Source: Pseudofabraea citricarpa
Lineage: Eukaryota > Ascomycota > Leotiomycetes > Helotiales > Dermateaceae
Assembly: GCA_029641185.1 (NCBI GenBank)
Contig: JAPWGK010000012.1
Location: forward strand, 1 to 64,000
Direction: 5' to 3'
DNA: 64,000 bases
Shown here: in pieces, positions 49,646-61,081 of the stretch
Position numbering within the stretch: the first letter of the stretch is position 1
Layout: every line of letters begins with the position of its first letter
Notes under the pieces: generated by a model
The model's input: the letters and a program-made list of their open reading frames with translations, nothing else
What the model was told of the DNA's origin: nothing
Databases searched by the model: none
Translations under genes and position numbers: made by a program

Positions 49646-50359
49646 AGTTGCTGAGAGGAGGCTGGTATTGTTGTTGTTAAAGTTGTTGATGTTCTCAGGA
49701 GAAGGTTTGTTTTTAGAAGTTTGGTTGAGGTTGTTTAGCTTAGGGTTGTGAAAAGGGGGCGCGTTCGCTTAATATTTACCCAAACAGCGGCCACATATAT
49801 TTACTTAGCAAAAAGGTCTCCAACAACCGGTAACATGGTGTAGTGGTAGTTCTTACCATTTGCACAATGATTACCAACCACACACCCTTCTCACGCTTAC
49901 AGAAGTGCAGTAAGCAGGAGGATCCTCAACCTGCAACGGCTTGGATCTTCCGAGTCCAGAAAATAGGGTTAACTTAGACGCCTACAGATTACTTGCGAAG
50001 TGAAGCACAGTAGGAAAGACTACCAAGTCGGACCTGACGCTGGAGAAGGCACAAGTACCAACCATCCGGCCCGTTCTGGGCCACCACCAATTTCTTTTTA
50101 TCTTTTTCTTTTTTGATATCAAAACTTAGGAAGTTCACGTATACTTTTTGATATATACTTAGGTAGACTATGCTACTTTCTTTTAGTGCCATAGAGTTTG
50201 CTCTAAGAGATTCATATAATAATCGTTCAATAATATAAAAGTAGTTTAAATTTCTTAGCTGGGAAGAGTAGAGTTTGGGAACAGTGTTTGTTTGTAAGCT
50301 CTTCAGGTTATGTGGCACTTTCATATACAGGTATAGTGCGATCAGCTTGCTAATGCAGC
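49646..50359. other. Intergenic, no gene seen
   Basis: Promoter region of paralogue C and downstream region of the dehydrogenase. It contains a possible stem GGTAAC/GATTACC (49,829-49,875) with a TGGTGTAGTGGT stretch resembling an A-box, discussed under rejected items. Confidence 0.45.
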
Positions 50360-51442
50360 TTAATACAACGGGTCCTTCAAAGCCTCGCCATTCTTCCATC
50401 TCAAAACATTCTCCACCGTCTCTCGATGCCAAGCATTGATAGCGTCTCCTTCAACAAAGGCCATATGAGGAGTCAACAAGACCTGACTCCTCCCATGACT
50501 GCCCCACCTTGTAGTCCTCCACTCACTATCCAGCGGCAAAGGTTCGAGATCAAACACATCCAGAGCAGCGCCTCGGATCTTGCCTTGCTTCAGGACATCA
50601 AGCAGATCTTTCTCCACGACCAACGGGCCACGAGATGTATTGACAAAGAGCGCAGAAGGCTTCATGAGAGCTAGATCAGTGGCCGAGACGAGTCCACGTG
50701 AGCGAGGAGACAGAACGTAATGCAGGGAAACAACATCCGCAGTTTTGAAAAGCTCTTCTTTGCTAACCACTTTGAAGGTCTTCTCGCCATCTTGGTCTTC
50801 GATTGGTAATCCTGCACTCTTGGCTTTCTCGTCTGCTGCTTCTTGTGTTAGGTTGCTGCTCCAGCATATGATCTTCATCTCGAAAGCCTGATGGAGAATT
50901 TTTGCAACATTGACTCCTAGTCTTCCCAGACCAACACAGCCGTATGTCTTGCCACCAAGTCCTGTAGCGAAGACAGTTTGCCATCCTCCGGCTTTCACTG
51001 TTGTATCATCATGTGAAAGATTACGCGCTATGCCAAGAACTAGAGCTACGCAGTGCTGAGTTGTGTTGTCTGGTCCTCGAGCCCTGCCAGCGGATGCCCC
51101 AGAAGCACCATGTACAGGGATACCTTTTTGTTTGGCGGTTTCAAGGTCCAGCGACAGATTTCTCTTGCCAGTCGAATGAAGTAACTTGAGATTTGGTAAT
51201 CTTTCGAGAAGAGCTCCCGGAAAAGGTGTTCTTTCCCGCATGGTACATATTACTGTGAAGGGCTTCAGCCTCTCAACCAATTGCTCTTTGACCTCATCCG
51301 GCGTCGAAGGGTTGTTGTATGGCAGTAGAGTGTCTCTGAATATTGTGACATCAAAGTCTGGCTCTAGCTTTGAGAAATGAGCTGCTGCTGCCCCGTGGTA
51401 GTCATCTAGGACTGCAAGCTTAATTGGCGTCTGTGTAGCCAT
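50360..51442 (-). CDS. D-isomer-specific 2-hydroxyacid dehydrogenase
   Basis: NAD(P)-dependent dehydrogenase interconverting a 2-oxoacid and a D-2-hydroxyacid; the exact substrate is not readable. One exon, 360 residues. The nucleotide-binding motif is GLGRLG at 171-176. The catalytic triad is visible as R271 (NTSRGPLV), E300 (DLEPLP) and H326 (TPHMAF), so the enzyme should be active. The N-terminal half starts KLAVLDDYHGAA, typical of the fungal formate dehydrogenase/glycerate dehydrogenase-like group. It is divergent from L-arabinitol 4-dehydrogenase across 773 bases, so the two may share regulation. The start is the ATG at 51,442, which gives a standard N-terminus. Confidence 0.85.
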   Translation of the reverse strand: MATQTPIKLAVLDDYHGAAAAHFSKLEPDFDVTIFRDTLLPYNNPSTPDEVKEQLVERLKPFTVICTMRERTPFPGALLERLPNLKLLHSTGKRNLSLDLETAKQKGIPVHGASGASAGRARGPDNTTQHCVALVLGIARNLSHDDTTVKAGGWQTVFATGLGGKTYGCVGLGRLGVNVAKILHQAFEMKIICWSSNLTQEAADEKAKSAGLPIEDQDGEKTFKVVSKEELFKTADVVSLHYVLSPRSRGLVSATDLALMKPSALFVNTSRGPLVVEKDLLDVLKQGKIRGAALDVFDLEPLPLDSEWRTTRWGSHGRSQVLLTPHMAFVEGDAINAWHRETVENVLRWKNGEALKDPLY

Positions 51443-52215
51443 GTTCGAGTATTGTGACGGACACCAAATCTTCTGATATCGGGTTCCCTTGCTTGATAAA
51501 TGTAAGATTCTGCTTGATTTGAATGGTGAGATTTCCGTTCAAGTTTCGCAATTGCGGAGAGCCAACCAAGCCAACCAAGAGCTGTACACACCTGTGCCGG
51601 TAACCACTTACAATGGTCTATTATGATTCCCTTGAAGGCCCTGTGGTTGAAGCGGGGTCTTTCGCGATATCGGCTATGCCTTGATCGTCGGTTATCTTGT
51701 TGGCGATCACGGCATATCAAGGACTTACTAAGCCGATACTCCTTGACTTTATCACGGGAGAGCCATGATCAGGTGCATTTCAGAGATAATACGAAGGAAG
51801 GTAATCCGGTGGGGGAGCCTCCAACACACAGTCCTAAACTTCGGAAAGTAAAGTGGTGTTGATTGGGGGGATTCTTGATTGGCGCGCATGCAGACTCCAC
51901 GATATGGAGAAGTCAAGCTCAGCCTGTTATCGGCTGTCGTTCAGCCGACCCATCTTTCGAGCCCCGCCATTTCACCAACATCTCAGCAGTAACGCAGTGC
52001 CGTATGGAGGATAATTCTCGGATGCCCCTGGTGGGCTACTGCGAATTCTATACAACTACCTTTGCTAGGCCGGTCGTTCTCCCGCCGGATAATTTCTGCT
52101 TGTCCTGCTTTCTTCCATATATACATCCAAGCCTTCACTGACCAGAGAGCTTGGAGACCCCGAGCCATTCGAAGCCACCTACCTCAGATTCAAGCCCATC
52201 ATATAGATCTTCAAG
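51443..52215. promoter_or_regulatory. Divergent promoter region
   Basis: Non-coding interval between the divergent 2-hydroxyacid dehydrogenase and L-arabinitol 4-dehydrogenase genes. Contains one match, CGGATAAT at 52,086-52,093, to the AraR consensus CGGDTAAW, 123 bases before the arabinitol dehydrogenase ATG. A CCATATATACATCC stretch near 52,115 may act as a TATA-like element. No binding has been shown. Confidence 0.4.
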
Positions 52216-53382
52216 ATGAGTCCTGCAGCCATCGAAACATTTTCCGTGGTCAGGCCGTCCAAGCCCAATATTGGTGTTTACACGAATCCTCAGCATGAAT
52301 TATACGTTGCCGAGGCAGGCCCTTCACTTGAAAGCGTTGAGAAAGGAGATAGCCTGAAGCCGGGAGAAGTCACTGTTGGGATCAAGAGCACAGGTATCTG
52401 CGGGTATGTTGAAAGCCACTTGCTTGTGAGGCAATGCTAACCAACCGGTAGTTCCGATGTTCACTTTTGGCACGCGGGCTGCATTGGCCCCATGATCGTT
52501 GAGGATACACACATTTTGGGTCACGAATCGGCAGGTGTTGTGTTGGCAGTGCATCCATCGGTGGACCATCTCAAGGTGGGAGACCGCGTTGCGATTGAAC
52601 CAAATGTCATCTGCAATGAGTGCGAGCCTTGTCTTACCGGAAGATACAACGGTTGTGAGAAGGTCCAGTTTCTGTCAACACCTCCAGTTTATGGGCTCCT
52701 CCGAAGATATGTCAACCACCCAGCGACTTGGTGTCACAAGATTGGGGATATGTCATTTGAGGATGGCGCATGCTTGGAACCGTTGAGTGTGTCTTTGGCG
52801 GCAATGCAGAGATCAGGAGTGCAGTTAGGAGACCCAGTCCTCATTTGTGGTGCAGGCCCCATTGGTCTCATCACGCTTCTATGCTGCCGCGCCGCAGGAG
52901 CTACCCCAATTGTGATCACCGATATCGACGAGGGAAGATTGGCATTCGCAAAGAAGATTGTACCATCAGTCATCACACACAAGGTCGAGAGACTTTCGGC
53001 CGAAGAGGGAGGCAACGCAATTATATCGTCCTTTGGTGGTATCGAGCCTGCGATTGCTCTCGAATGTACGGGTGTTGAGAGCAGTGTATCCGCAGCTATC
53101 TGGGCTGTCAAATTCGGAGGGAAGGTATTCGTAATTGGTGTTGGAAAGAACGAAATGAACATTCCGTTCATGAGATTGAGCGTGCGTGAGATTGACTTGC
53201 AATTTCAGTACCGGTACTGCAACACCTGGCCAAGAGCTATTCGTCTGGTGCAGAGTGGTGTCATCGATATGAAGCAGCTCGTCACCCATCGTTTCCAGCT
53301 CGAGGACGCCGTGGAGGCCTTCAAGACAGCTGCAGATCCCAAGACAGGCGCGATCAAGGTGCAGATAAAGAGTGAGGATTAG
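52216..53382 (+). CDS. ladA: L-arabinitol 4-dehydrogenase
   Basis: NAD+-dependent zinc dehydrogenase converting L-arabinitol to L-xylulose, the second step of fungal L-arabinose catabolism; cytosolic. Exons 52,216-52,403 and 52,452-53,382, with a 48-base intron (GTATGT donor, GCTAACC branch), give 372 residues, close to the usual length. Catalytic-zinc residues: C62 (TGICGSDVHFW), H87-E88 (GHES), E172 (LEPLS). Structural-zinc cysteines: C117, C120, C123, C131. The nucleotide fold has GAGPIG at 196-201 and acidic D220/D222 (TDID), favouring NAD+. The stretches [19 protein letters not shown] and [16 protein letters not shown] are characteristic of this enzyme against sorbitol and xylitol dehydrogenases. 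A paralogue, xylitol dehydrogenase, lies 7.4 kb away. Confidence 0.9.
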
Positions 53383-53702
53383 TGGGCATTGTCAGAGTAA
53401 AGGAGTCTCGGTGTAAATAGCAAATAAAGCTTAGATCAACACCTCATGTGTGCGTGTATGTTCATGTTGATGGAAGAAATGTTGCGGCCGTCCATGCGCA
53501 TCCCGGCAAAAGTTTTGGGAGCTGTTCCTTGGATCCACACGTGACCGCAAACTAGTCTGTTCCAACTCTTCCCGAGCAACGGAAAAAGTGGCATTCTCGC
53601 GATCACGCATCTTAACAAGACCAATTGCTCGCCCCAACACCCATCTCGAGCACCCCGAGAGCTTTCCTTGGTCCACAATCAGCGCACGAAGCTTTCTACA
53701 AC

Positions 53703-54472
53703 ATGTCGCTGCCACTCTCCCGCGCCGTTTTACGGCAATCCACCAAGCTGTCAGGACGGACGGCCCGCCGGTTTGAATCTACAACGGCCAAAGCCACCGA
53801 AGCCGCAAAGGAGACTGCCTCCAAGGCATCATCAACCGCCTCCCAGACCGCAGCTAATTTCCAATCGAAAGCTTCAGAGGGTCTCTCGCGTGTATCTTCG
53901 TCTGCTGGTCCTGCGATTGCCGGTGCTGCCAAGGGGGTTGGTAATGCTTTGGGAAAGATTGGTGGCAGAACTGGGAAGTTCATCGCTTTTGTTGAGCGTA
54001 CGTATCATCTCTGCGATATCTCTGCATGCTCTGGGATAAGAAATGGGAGCTCAATGGCTGATGACGAATGCAGGACAAATCCCCCCAACCCTCTACTACG
54101 CGCGTGTCGGATTAGAGCTATCTAAGCTCGTCTTCCAGGGACAAAAGATGACTCCACCGTAAGACAGCGTTCTGTGATTATAAGCCATGAATGCTAATAT
54201 ACATCCATAGACCCGTATCCACCTTCCAATCATATTTCCAGCGAATCGTCAAGAGCCTCCAGAATCCTGGTCAGCTTTTGCAGCAAGCTTCCAAGACAAC
54301 CGAGAACGCATCACCATCAGGATTCGCTGCCCGCATCCGTAACATTAACAGCACACAACTAGTTTCCGGGGGAGTTATAGCCGCTGAGCTGTTGGGTTTC
54401 TTCACCGTTGGAGAGATGATTGGCAGAATGAAGTTGGTTGGTTACAGAGGTGATACTGGTGCTCACCACTAG
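53703..54472 (+). CDS. atp20: Mitochondrial F1Fo ATP synthase subunit g
   Basis: Small inner-membrane subunit of the Fo sector that, with subunit e, supports ATP synthase dimerisation and cristae shape. Exons 53,703-53,997, 54,074-54,158 and 54,211-54,472 give 213 residues. The first 98 residues are an Arg-containing presequence-like start (SRAVLRQSTKLSGRTARRF) followed by Ala/Ser/Thr-rich linker, longer than in yeast but usual in filamentous fungi. The family core starts near PTLYYARVGLELSKLVFQ. The C-terminal membrane helix contains GGVIAAELLGFFTVGEMIGR, with a GxxxG-type packing motif. The stop is TAG at 54,470. Introns are GT-AG. Confidence 0.85.
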
Positions 54473-56745
54473 AGGGATGAGGTAATGGATGGTAGGGAAG
54501 GTATGAGAAGTACAGTTACAGCTTGATAGAGATACCGACTCTTGCACAGGAGAAGAGAGGTGCGAGAATGACCCGTTGTATTTGCACATAAAACCTGCTG
54601 CAACTCCTTTTTCTTTTGTCTCATGTACATCACAAAACCAATAAAGGGCAATAATGGTGGATATGAATAACTTGTATTATACTCGATCGGGCATTCTTCT
54701 TGGCACGGTAATGTTTTGGTCTTGCTTTCATTTATCTGGATCTGCAAGTGCAGTATTCTATCGCAGGTTTCTTTGCATATGTCGTCTTTTATTTTGTCTA
54801 TTCGTGGTCTAAACTCATATTTCATGCTATATCATATGAAAAGCAAGTCTTGATTTCACATCAATGGTGTGAAAGAAGAGATAGGCTCTGTGTTCAGGCT
54901 CCGTGCTCGAGCTTGTCAAACTGCCAGGGCTCTGTTCCGGATTGGTTGCTTAGGCAGTCTACGTTGATGGTTAACTTCTTGACAATCGAATCGAAGTCTA
55001 TATCGGGATACTTCATTCTGAAAATAGCAATCCAGTGGGGTGGCTGCTGGAACCATGGACGGCAAGTAGTTCTTTTCCCAACAAGTTTTTGCGACAAAGC
55101 TAGTGTGCGGAAATCAGTTATTTCTGCTATTTATGCTGAAATCCCTTTTCTGTCTCGGTCTGTTCTCATTGTAGGTCTCAGCATGGCTATATTGTTGAGT
55201 ATCACAAGAATAAATAACATTTTTGTATATTTTGCAACCTCGAGAAAGGCTGTGCATGTTGCAAGAGTGCAGCAAGAAGCACAAGGTTGCATTAGGTAGA
55301 AACAGTTATGGCGACCAAGTGGAAGCGGCCCCGGAAGTCTGTGGATTCAACGAGAGGAGACTCGAGGACTTCAAACTTCGAAGCATATAATAGAAGGGCA
55401 GGTAGATGCGGATATGGACGCGAATATGCTACTCATCGCAGCGACAGCTTTTTTGGATGGTCACGGAGCAGCGAAAGGCAGCGAAAGGCAGCGAAATCGT
55501 ATCCTAGAGAAGCACAAGTAATGCAGGGACTAAGTGGGCTTGATTGGCATGGGGGAACGGATTAATATCTGCTTGTGCTTCGAGGCTGATTCTGGACTGG
55601 GCATTGAAAACGGTTTCTTCTGTTAATACCCTCTTGCGTTGTTAAGATATATTTGCTTTGTAAACGGGAATTGACATTGGAGTCCTTTGTGGGAAATTGA
55701 GTTATTCTGCCTGATATCTTGAACAAGGCTGGTGGCTTTAGGGGCTCAATTGGAGAATTTTGAATTCCAACTCTGGCAATTCAGTTTATGCTTTGTGCCT
55801 AACTGCCTGCGAGAAAGCTAACTCTCATGAAGCCAGAGTACATGCGTATTATCTAACGCCGGGCTTTTCTGCTTGGGAGATCTGGGAGATCTGGGAGATC
55901 TGGGAGATCTGGCAGACCGGCTAGATCTTGGAGCCCCACAGGATTATATCTTCACCTAATTATTATGTTTTTAGGTTAAGTTAAAGAGATACATTCGACC
56001 AGAATTAACTTGCTAGATTAGCCTCAAGTTTACTCATTCTTGATTATTCTATAAATATGCAGCAACAGGAGTTGTGACTAGTTTCTTATCATCAAGTTGA
56101 AATATCCTTTTGAACAACGAAGAAGTCGATATGGCCACTGCTTCAACTGATCAATTCCACGAGACGTAATATCCTGCTGCCATTGTACATTCTGTTGCCA
56201 TGCCCAAGCACGGATATTATATCTATGCTATATTACTATGTACCTGCCCAGGTATGGATTACAATAGATAGGCAGAAGTATTGAGAACATTTAGATCCTG
56301 CTTATTTGATACTTTAAGGCTCTGTACGTTCTGCTTCCAGAGTCCCACATGATTTGTAGCTTGAACTTTTCCTAAGACTTAAACTGCGCAGTCTTGCTCT
56401 TGGAACTTCCGTGAAACTCGTAAGTAGTACTATGACTCGCCCTTTGTTGCAGCAAGTCCGTCTTGGCTCTGCCTGCATTCACTGGTTCCTTGCATTTTCT
56501 GTTCCTTCGTCGAGTTGCAATGTCGAACCTCTCTACTTCATGAATCTGTTGACATAAAGTCAAGAGAATTTTCAAAGACTTCGTAAGCATAGAAATAGAC
56601 ACACGACACGACTTTTGATCGTCTTTCTCATAGTCCTTCTTCGATATAGCGATCCTGGAAACAGGACAAAAGGCTGCATAAATTGAGAAATGTTCAATTT
56701 GGAAGGCGGCAATTCATATTGGACCATCCTAAAAACGGTTCCAAT
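54473..56745. other. 2.3-kb intergenic stretch
   Basis: No convincing gene. Plus-strand ORFs at 54,748-55,299 and 55,308-55,565 show no domain and poor codon character. A 9-base unit GGGAGATCT is repeated four times at 55,875-55,910. A short GCAGCGAAAG duplication lies near 55,468-55,494. Confidence 0.45.
55875..55910 (+). repeat. 9-bp tandem repeat, 4 copies
   Basis: Four perfect copies of GGGAGATCT, creating a series of AGATCT palindromes. A simple expansion; no function is implied. Confidence 0.85.
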
Positions 56746-58986
56746 TTACGTTCCTGGCATAATCCAAGTAATATTGGGCATGAACGACTGGGTCAACTCT
56801 TGATACGTATTCATCGCTTCCACTGCTCTTCGCCTCAGCTCAACGCAGAATGTATGCATGCGATGAACATCCCGGAGAACTTCAGGATCCTCGCAAGTTC
56901 GAGAAAGAACCGGTAAGGCATCGATCATTGAGCCGACACTTTCAACAAGTGGTGCACATTTAGGTTGCTGAGGATTATGAAGAGCACAATGAAGTAGAGT
57001 GATAATGGCTGAAGCAGCAGAGTATAGAATAAGCCTATAAGAAAGGTTAGTCGTATCCAACCAATTTACTAATTAATGCTTACCAAAGATGCCCCTGCTC
57101 ATCTGGAGGAAGGGAATTGATGAGAAAAATGAACTCGCTGGCTGCCTTGACGCAAGATACGTGTGGTCCATACTGAAGTGGATCAAAACTTTGAACTCTA
57201 CCAGTCGATAGCTCGTTCTTGAACTTGGTAGGTCCCTGTCGTCGATGGACCATTGTTAAGACATGAAAATAGGAAGAATATAGAACGAGCAATTGCATAG
57301 TCGAGAAACCGTCAAATCTCTGAACCAGCTCACTAAGAGAAAGTTCGGCGTGAATGCTATTTCGCCATTTCATCAACGTGTCATCCAAATTTTGAACAAG
57401 AAGAGCCCGGGATGCTTCAGAGTGCTTTGCTGCTTTGGATGAATAGAGGTTCTGGTACACGGCCGCCGAAATCATCGAGAGCTGTATTCGGAGACCGAGT
57501 ATATCGATTTTGCCATTCCCATCACTGAGATATATGCAACCAACAGGCCCGGACCCATCTTTCCCAGGGAATGAAACATCGGCGTCATCTAGATTGATGA
57601 GTGGAGGAATTCTAGATCGGAGGCTGATATCCTTATCTAGAATGTTAACAAGCCAGAAGACTCTTTTACGCTGCTCAATCTCCGCAGGTGTTAGGCCCGA
57701 ATCTTCATCGACTTCCTGATGGAGACGAATAATGTGAGCAAGTCGTGCTGACGCAGCTATCAAAATCGAGTAAGACCGTGGACTACTTGTACCTTGAAGA
57801 ACCGTCGCAACGCCAAGAAGTGCCTGTACACTCAAAAGATCAGAGCCGTTGAGGAGGATATCTGAAGATAGTGATACCGCCTTCTGAATATGATCCATGG
57901 TGTTTGCATGCTCATATCCCGTGCGGTTTGGAGTCATACAAAGTAGACAATTAGCTATTGCAAGAATAACGTGAATGCTACACCAGGCAGCGGAACTTTG
58001 ATATGCGTAGCTTCCAGGCACGTAAAGATCATGAAATATTTCCATAAACACGGGTTCCGAAAATAGGGGAAACATTCGGTTGAGATGAGAGAAGTAAAGC
58101 TTGATCAAGGGCAGCGTGTCTGGTTTGGGAGGTATGTCCATATATCCAAGTTGGCTAAGATTTGATTGAGAGTCATTGTTCATAGAGCACAGAGATGATG
58201 TATGTTGCTGGAAGTCAGGGGTCAACTCGGTCCCAAACGGCCATTGTGCAGACATAGAATTGTCAAACAGTTCCGATAGCTCTGGAAAGATATTAGCTGA
58301 TGTAACTGCAGATACTTCCAATCTTTGTAGGTTTAAATGAGAGACTGTACTTACCAATATCATCATATGCATCCACGAAGAGACTTTGATGAGTATTCTC
58401 GTTTTCTGATATCGACATAACTAAGTCTCTTTCTTCTGAGTTAGGATATTCTTTAGTAGGACTGCTTTCTGTCACTGCGCCATTTTCAATCTCTACAGTA
58501 TTTGGTAACGGATTTTTCAATTCTGGTGGAAGGCGTTTATTTTTGAGCAGTTCTTCCATCCGAATCAATCGAGTCTCAAGTTGTGCGGCACGAGTCGACC
58601 TACAAGAATTATTAGAACCTCAATAGAAAAAACCGGAAGTACTAGACACACGTCTTATCTCGTCGCTTTGCCCTGCTGGTTGGCGTGTATACACAAGGCG
58701 TCTTGCGTTTGGTACATGAACTGCAACTCGGTATTTCCCAGTCACACTTAATCTTTTTCTTCCGACACCTGTCACAAGCCTAGAAGAAAACCTTAGTCAA
58801 CTGCAATCAGTATCGTGGATCGGTATCAAATAGTACTCGTGTAATTTTGTCAGGTACTGGCCGCTCTGAGGCATGAGTGGAGCCTTCAATCCCTTCAGGG
58901 CTACCAGAACTAAGACGATTATGTTTGGACACGGCATCCGAGTCTGCCCTGTTTGAAAAATTACTTGACCAAGGGTGGTCGTCCAT
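56746..58986 (-). CDS. Zn2Cys6 fungal transcription factor
   Basis: Nuclear DNA-binding regulator; its targets are unknown. Five exons: 58,986-58,837, 58,779-58,652, 58,599-58,355, 58,281-57,084 and 57,034-56,746, giving 669 residues in a continuous joined frame. The binuclear zinc cluster is C52, C55, C62, C69, C72, C79 (CX2CX6CX6CX2CX6C), with basic residues RKKKIK between the first cysteines. A short helical linker ([15 protein letters not shown]) follows and may dimerise. The fungal-specific regulatory domain starts near residue 240 ([16 protein letters not shown]) and continues to about 480. The first exon is Ser/Asp-rich, and its ATG is the only one in frame before the splice. No obvious partner gene lies next to it. 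Confidence 0.85.
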
Positions 58987-59835
58987 TCTTGGCTATAATG
59001 AAAAATAAGAACGGGGTGTATTCTGTAGAGTAGATAAGATGTTGATGAGGCTCGCGGCTCACTACTGCACATCTTCAACCGAGAAGTCGGTCTGGATGCT
59101 ACGACTATATGCATTAATCAGCCGTGGCCAAGCCAAGCAAGAAACAGAGGGAGATTTGTCAGAGTGCGGGGGGTCGCTAAATCATCGGTGTAAGGTTTAC
59201 TCTTCTACCAGTAAAATCCCAGATCTTTTAGAGTTTTTGTTAGGTCTTTGAATCCTGACTTTTCTCCTTCATTGAAATCACAAAATAGGGCTAGCCAATC
59301 ACTGTACAAAGAAAATTCATATTGCTAAAGTTAGCCTCGAATTCTTACAACTTCGAATTTCCAAATCTCAAAATGTTTAAGTTACTCAATCCCCTTGAAA
59401 AAAATAATAAAAAGTAATTACCTATCTACCTAGTAATATCAAAGATTGAAAGCTATTTGGTTTGGTCTATAGATTCTAGATTTAGTACTGTATCTACCTT
59501 TCGATATTACAAAAAGCAAAATCCTTCAGAAAATTGTGAACATCTCCCAGGTTGAAGCTTGCCGCACAAACTCGTTGTTTGGTTGGGTGAAACCTTTAAA
59601 AGTGTTTTGCCTCGCTTATTTTGGACGACTCTCTTCGCACCTGGAAAGTTTACAAAGTGCGAGTACGAAACTACAAGTAAAACGTCTACCCTGCTTACTG
59701 AATCAACCATACTTTACATGTGATTCAGGTCTTAGAACTTGAATCAAAGCAAATAAAGCAAATTTTGAAAAAGAAAAAAAAAAAGCCTGACGATATGTAT
59801 GCGATCTACTAATCAAAAGGAGTTTGTTAAAAATG
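58987..59835. other. Intergenic, no gene seen
   Basis: Promoter side of the transcription factor. Short ORFs on both strands show no domain. An A-rich run lies at about 59,768-59,784. Confidence 0.5.
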
Positions 59836-60199
59836 TTATCCTTTCACAAGAACAGCCTCCTCGAAAATGGTTTTCTGAACCATAGACGAAGATACGCAGA
59901 TCACGATCTCGGCATTCTCATCTACCCTTAGAAGAAGTGGTTGTACATCAAGTGCCGGTTCAGAAGCCGATTTCAGTGAGCAAATCACAGCATCTACGCC
60001 TTGATTTGATCAGTCAATTCAATTGTACCTGCATCGGTGTAGGATTGTTATTCGACAAATGATTGAAAGTGATCTGCGATTTGAGGTGCCAGGATCCGGA
60101 GATTCGACCGAGTTTGCGGACAGTGTGCCCATGGTTGAAGGCTAACATTACAAGGTGCCGACCCAGAGCACTAGTTATTCCAACGTTAAGAACAGGCAT
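59836..60199 (-). pseudogene. Decayed NmrA-like NAD(P)-binding protein
   Basis: Minus-strand start at 60,199 reads MPVLNVGITSALGRHLVMLA, the Rossmann opening of NmrA-like/isoflavone-reductase-like proteins, in which the usual glycine of GxTGxxG is replaced by serine. Homologous reading continues as HGHTVRKLGR, then, after a frame break near 60,000, as VDAVICSLKSASEPALDVQPLLLR, a stretch typical of the second beta-alpha unit in this family, before a stop at 59,836-59,838. Only about one third of the family length remains. A 29-base putative intron at the break is too short to be credible, so I call it a pseudogene. Confidence 0.5.
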
Positions 60200-61081
60200 G
60201 ATTAATGGATACTATTGACTTTTTGTTTTGGGAAAGTTGTTAATGGGTTCTTGAAACTGTTGTGAAGGTGGCACAGAATCTCCAACAAAGTTACCCAAGT
60301 GAAACCAACCAGACATCAAGTAGTATAATTCCTGTATCGTAACTTGGTATGAGTGGGAAACAGTACGTTTTGCGTTCGACCGCTTGACCGCCGGGCTCCG
60401 TACCACAAATATGCTTGATCATCTACGGAAGTTCCGGCGTGCCAAGTATGCCAAGTCTTTTGGAGTTGGCTACACATTAAGCGATAGCATCAAAGCGATC
60501 CTACACAAGTCTTTCATCTTGAGTGCTGGATCAGATAATCCTAAAGTAAATTGCATTCCTAAGGCTCGGGCCGCTAAATTTCCTAAGATCAATGCCGTGT
60601 TGTCACTTTATGAATTTATCTCTTCTGTGGACATTACTGAAATTTGATCGGCCTATTTATTATCGTTATGATACGGCGCATCTGTGGTAGAAGCTAGCAT
60701 CATCCCTAATTTATTTTCTAAGTCAGAGCACCAATTAATAAAGAGGTAGCAGAGCAGTTTCAAGACAATATAGGATTAGCCCAAAGAGAATTTTGCTATG
60801 ACAATCATAGATCCAAGGTCTAATAACAACATTACCCACACCTGCAAGGTTTTACTTGTTATCATATGCCTCTCATTGTTATTTACTTCCTACTTTATTT
60901 TGTGGTTTCAATGCCCTTGCTAATCTTGAAGCGGGCTCTTAGAACCTAACCTTACAACTTTAATAGCCAAACCTTATGACAGTTATAGCTAAACCTCGAT
61001 CTATTCATTTTACAATTAAACTTTAGCATATTACTGTTGACAAATTGTGTGCTTGTTATTTACCTAGGTACACAAGATAAT
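60200..61081. other. Intergenic, doubtful ORF only
   Basis: A plus-strand frame of 87 codons (60,384-60,647) has no recognised domain. Otherwise this is moderately AT-rich sequence with no visible RNA gene. Confidence 0.4.

Noticed and set aside
49829..49875. tRNA-like stretch with TGGTGTAGTGGT and a GGTAAC/GATTACC stem
   Set aside because: There is no T-arm with a GGTTCGA-type B-box at the right distance, and the anticodon stem does not pair well.
52734..53171. 145-codon minus-strand ORF
   Set aside because: Antisense shadow of L-arabinitol 4-dehydrogenase.
54748..55299. 183-codon plus-strand ORF with hydrophobic start
   Set aside because: No family resemblance and no splice or promoter context; it lies in the region downstream of atp20.
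57510..57719. Plus-strand ORF inside the transcription factor gene
   Set aside because: Antisense shadow of a well-supported multi-exon gene.
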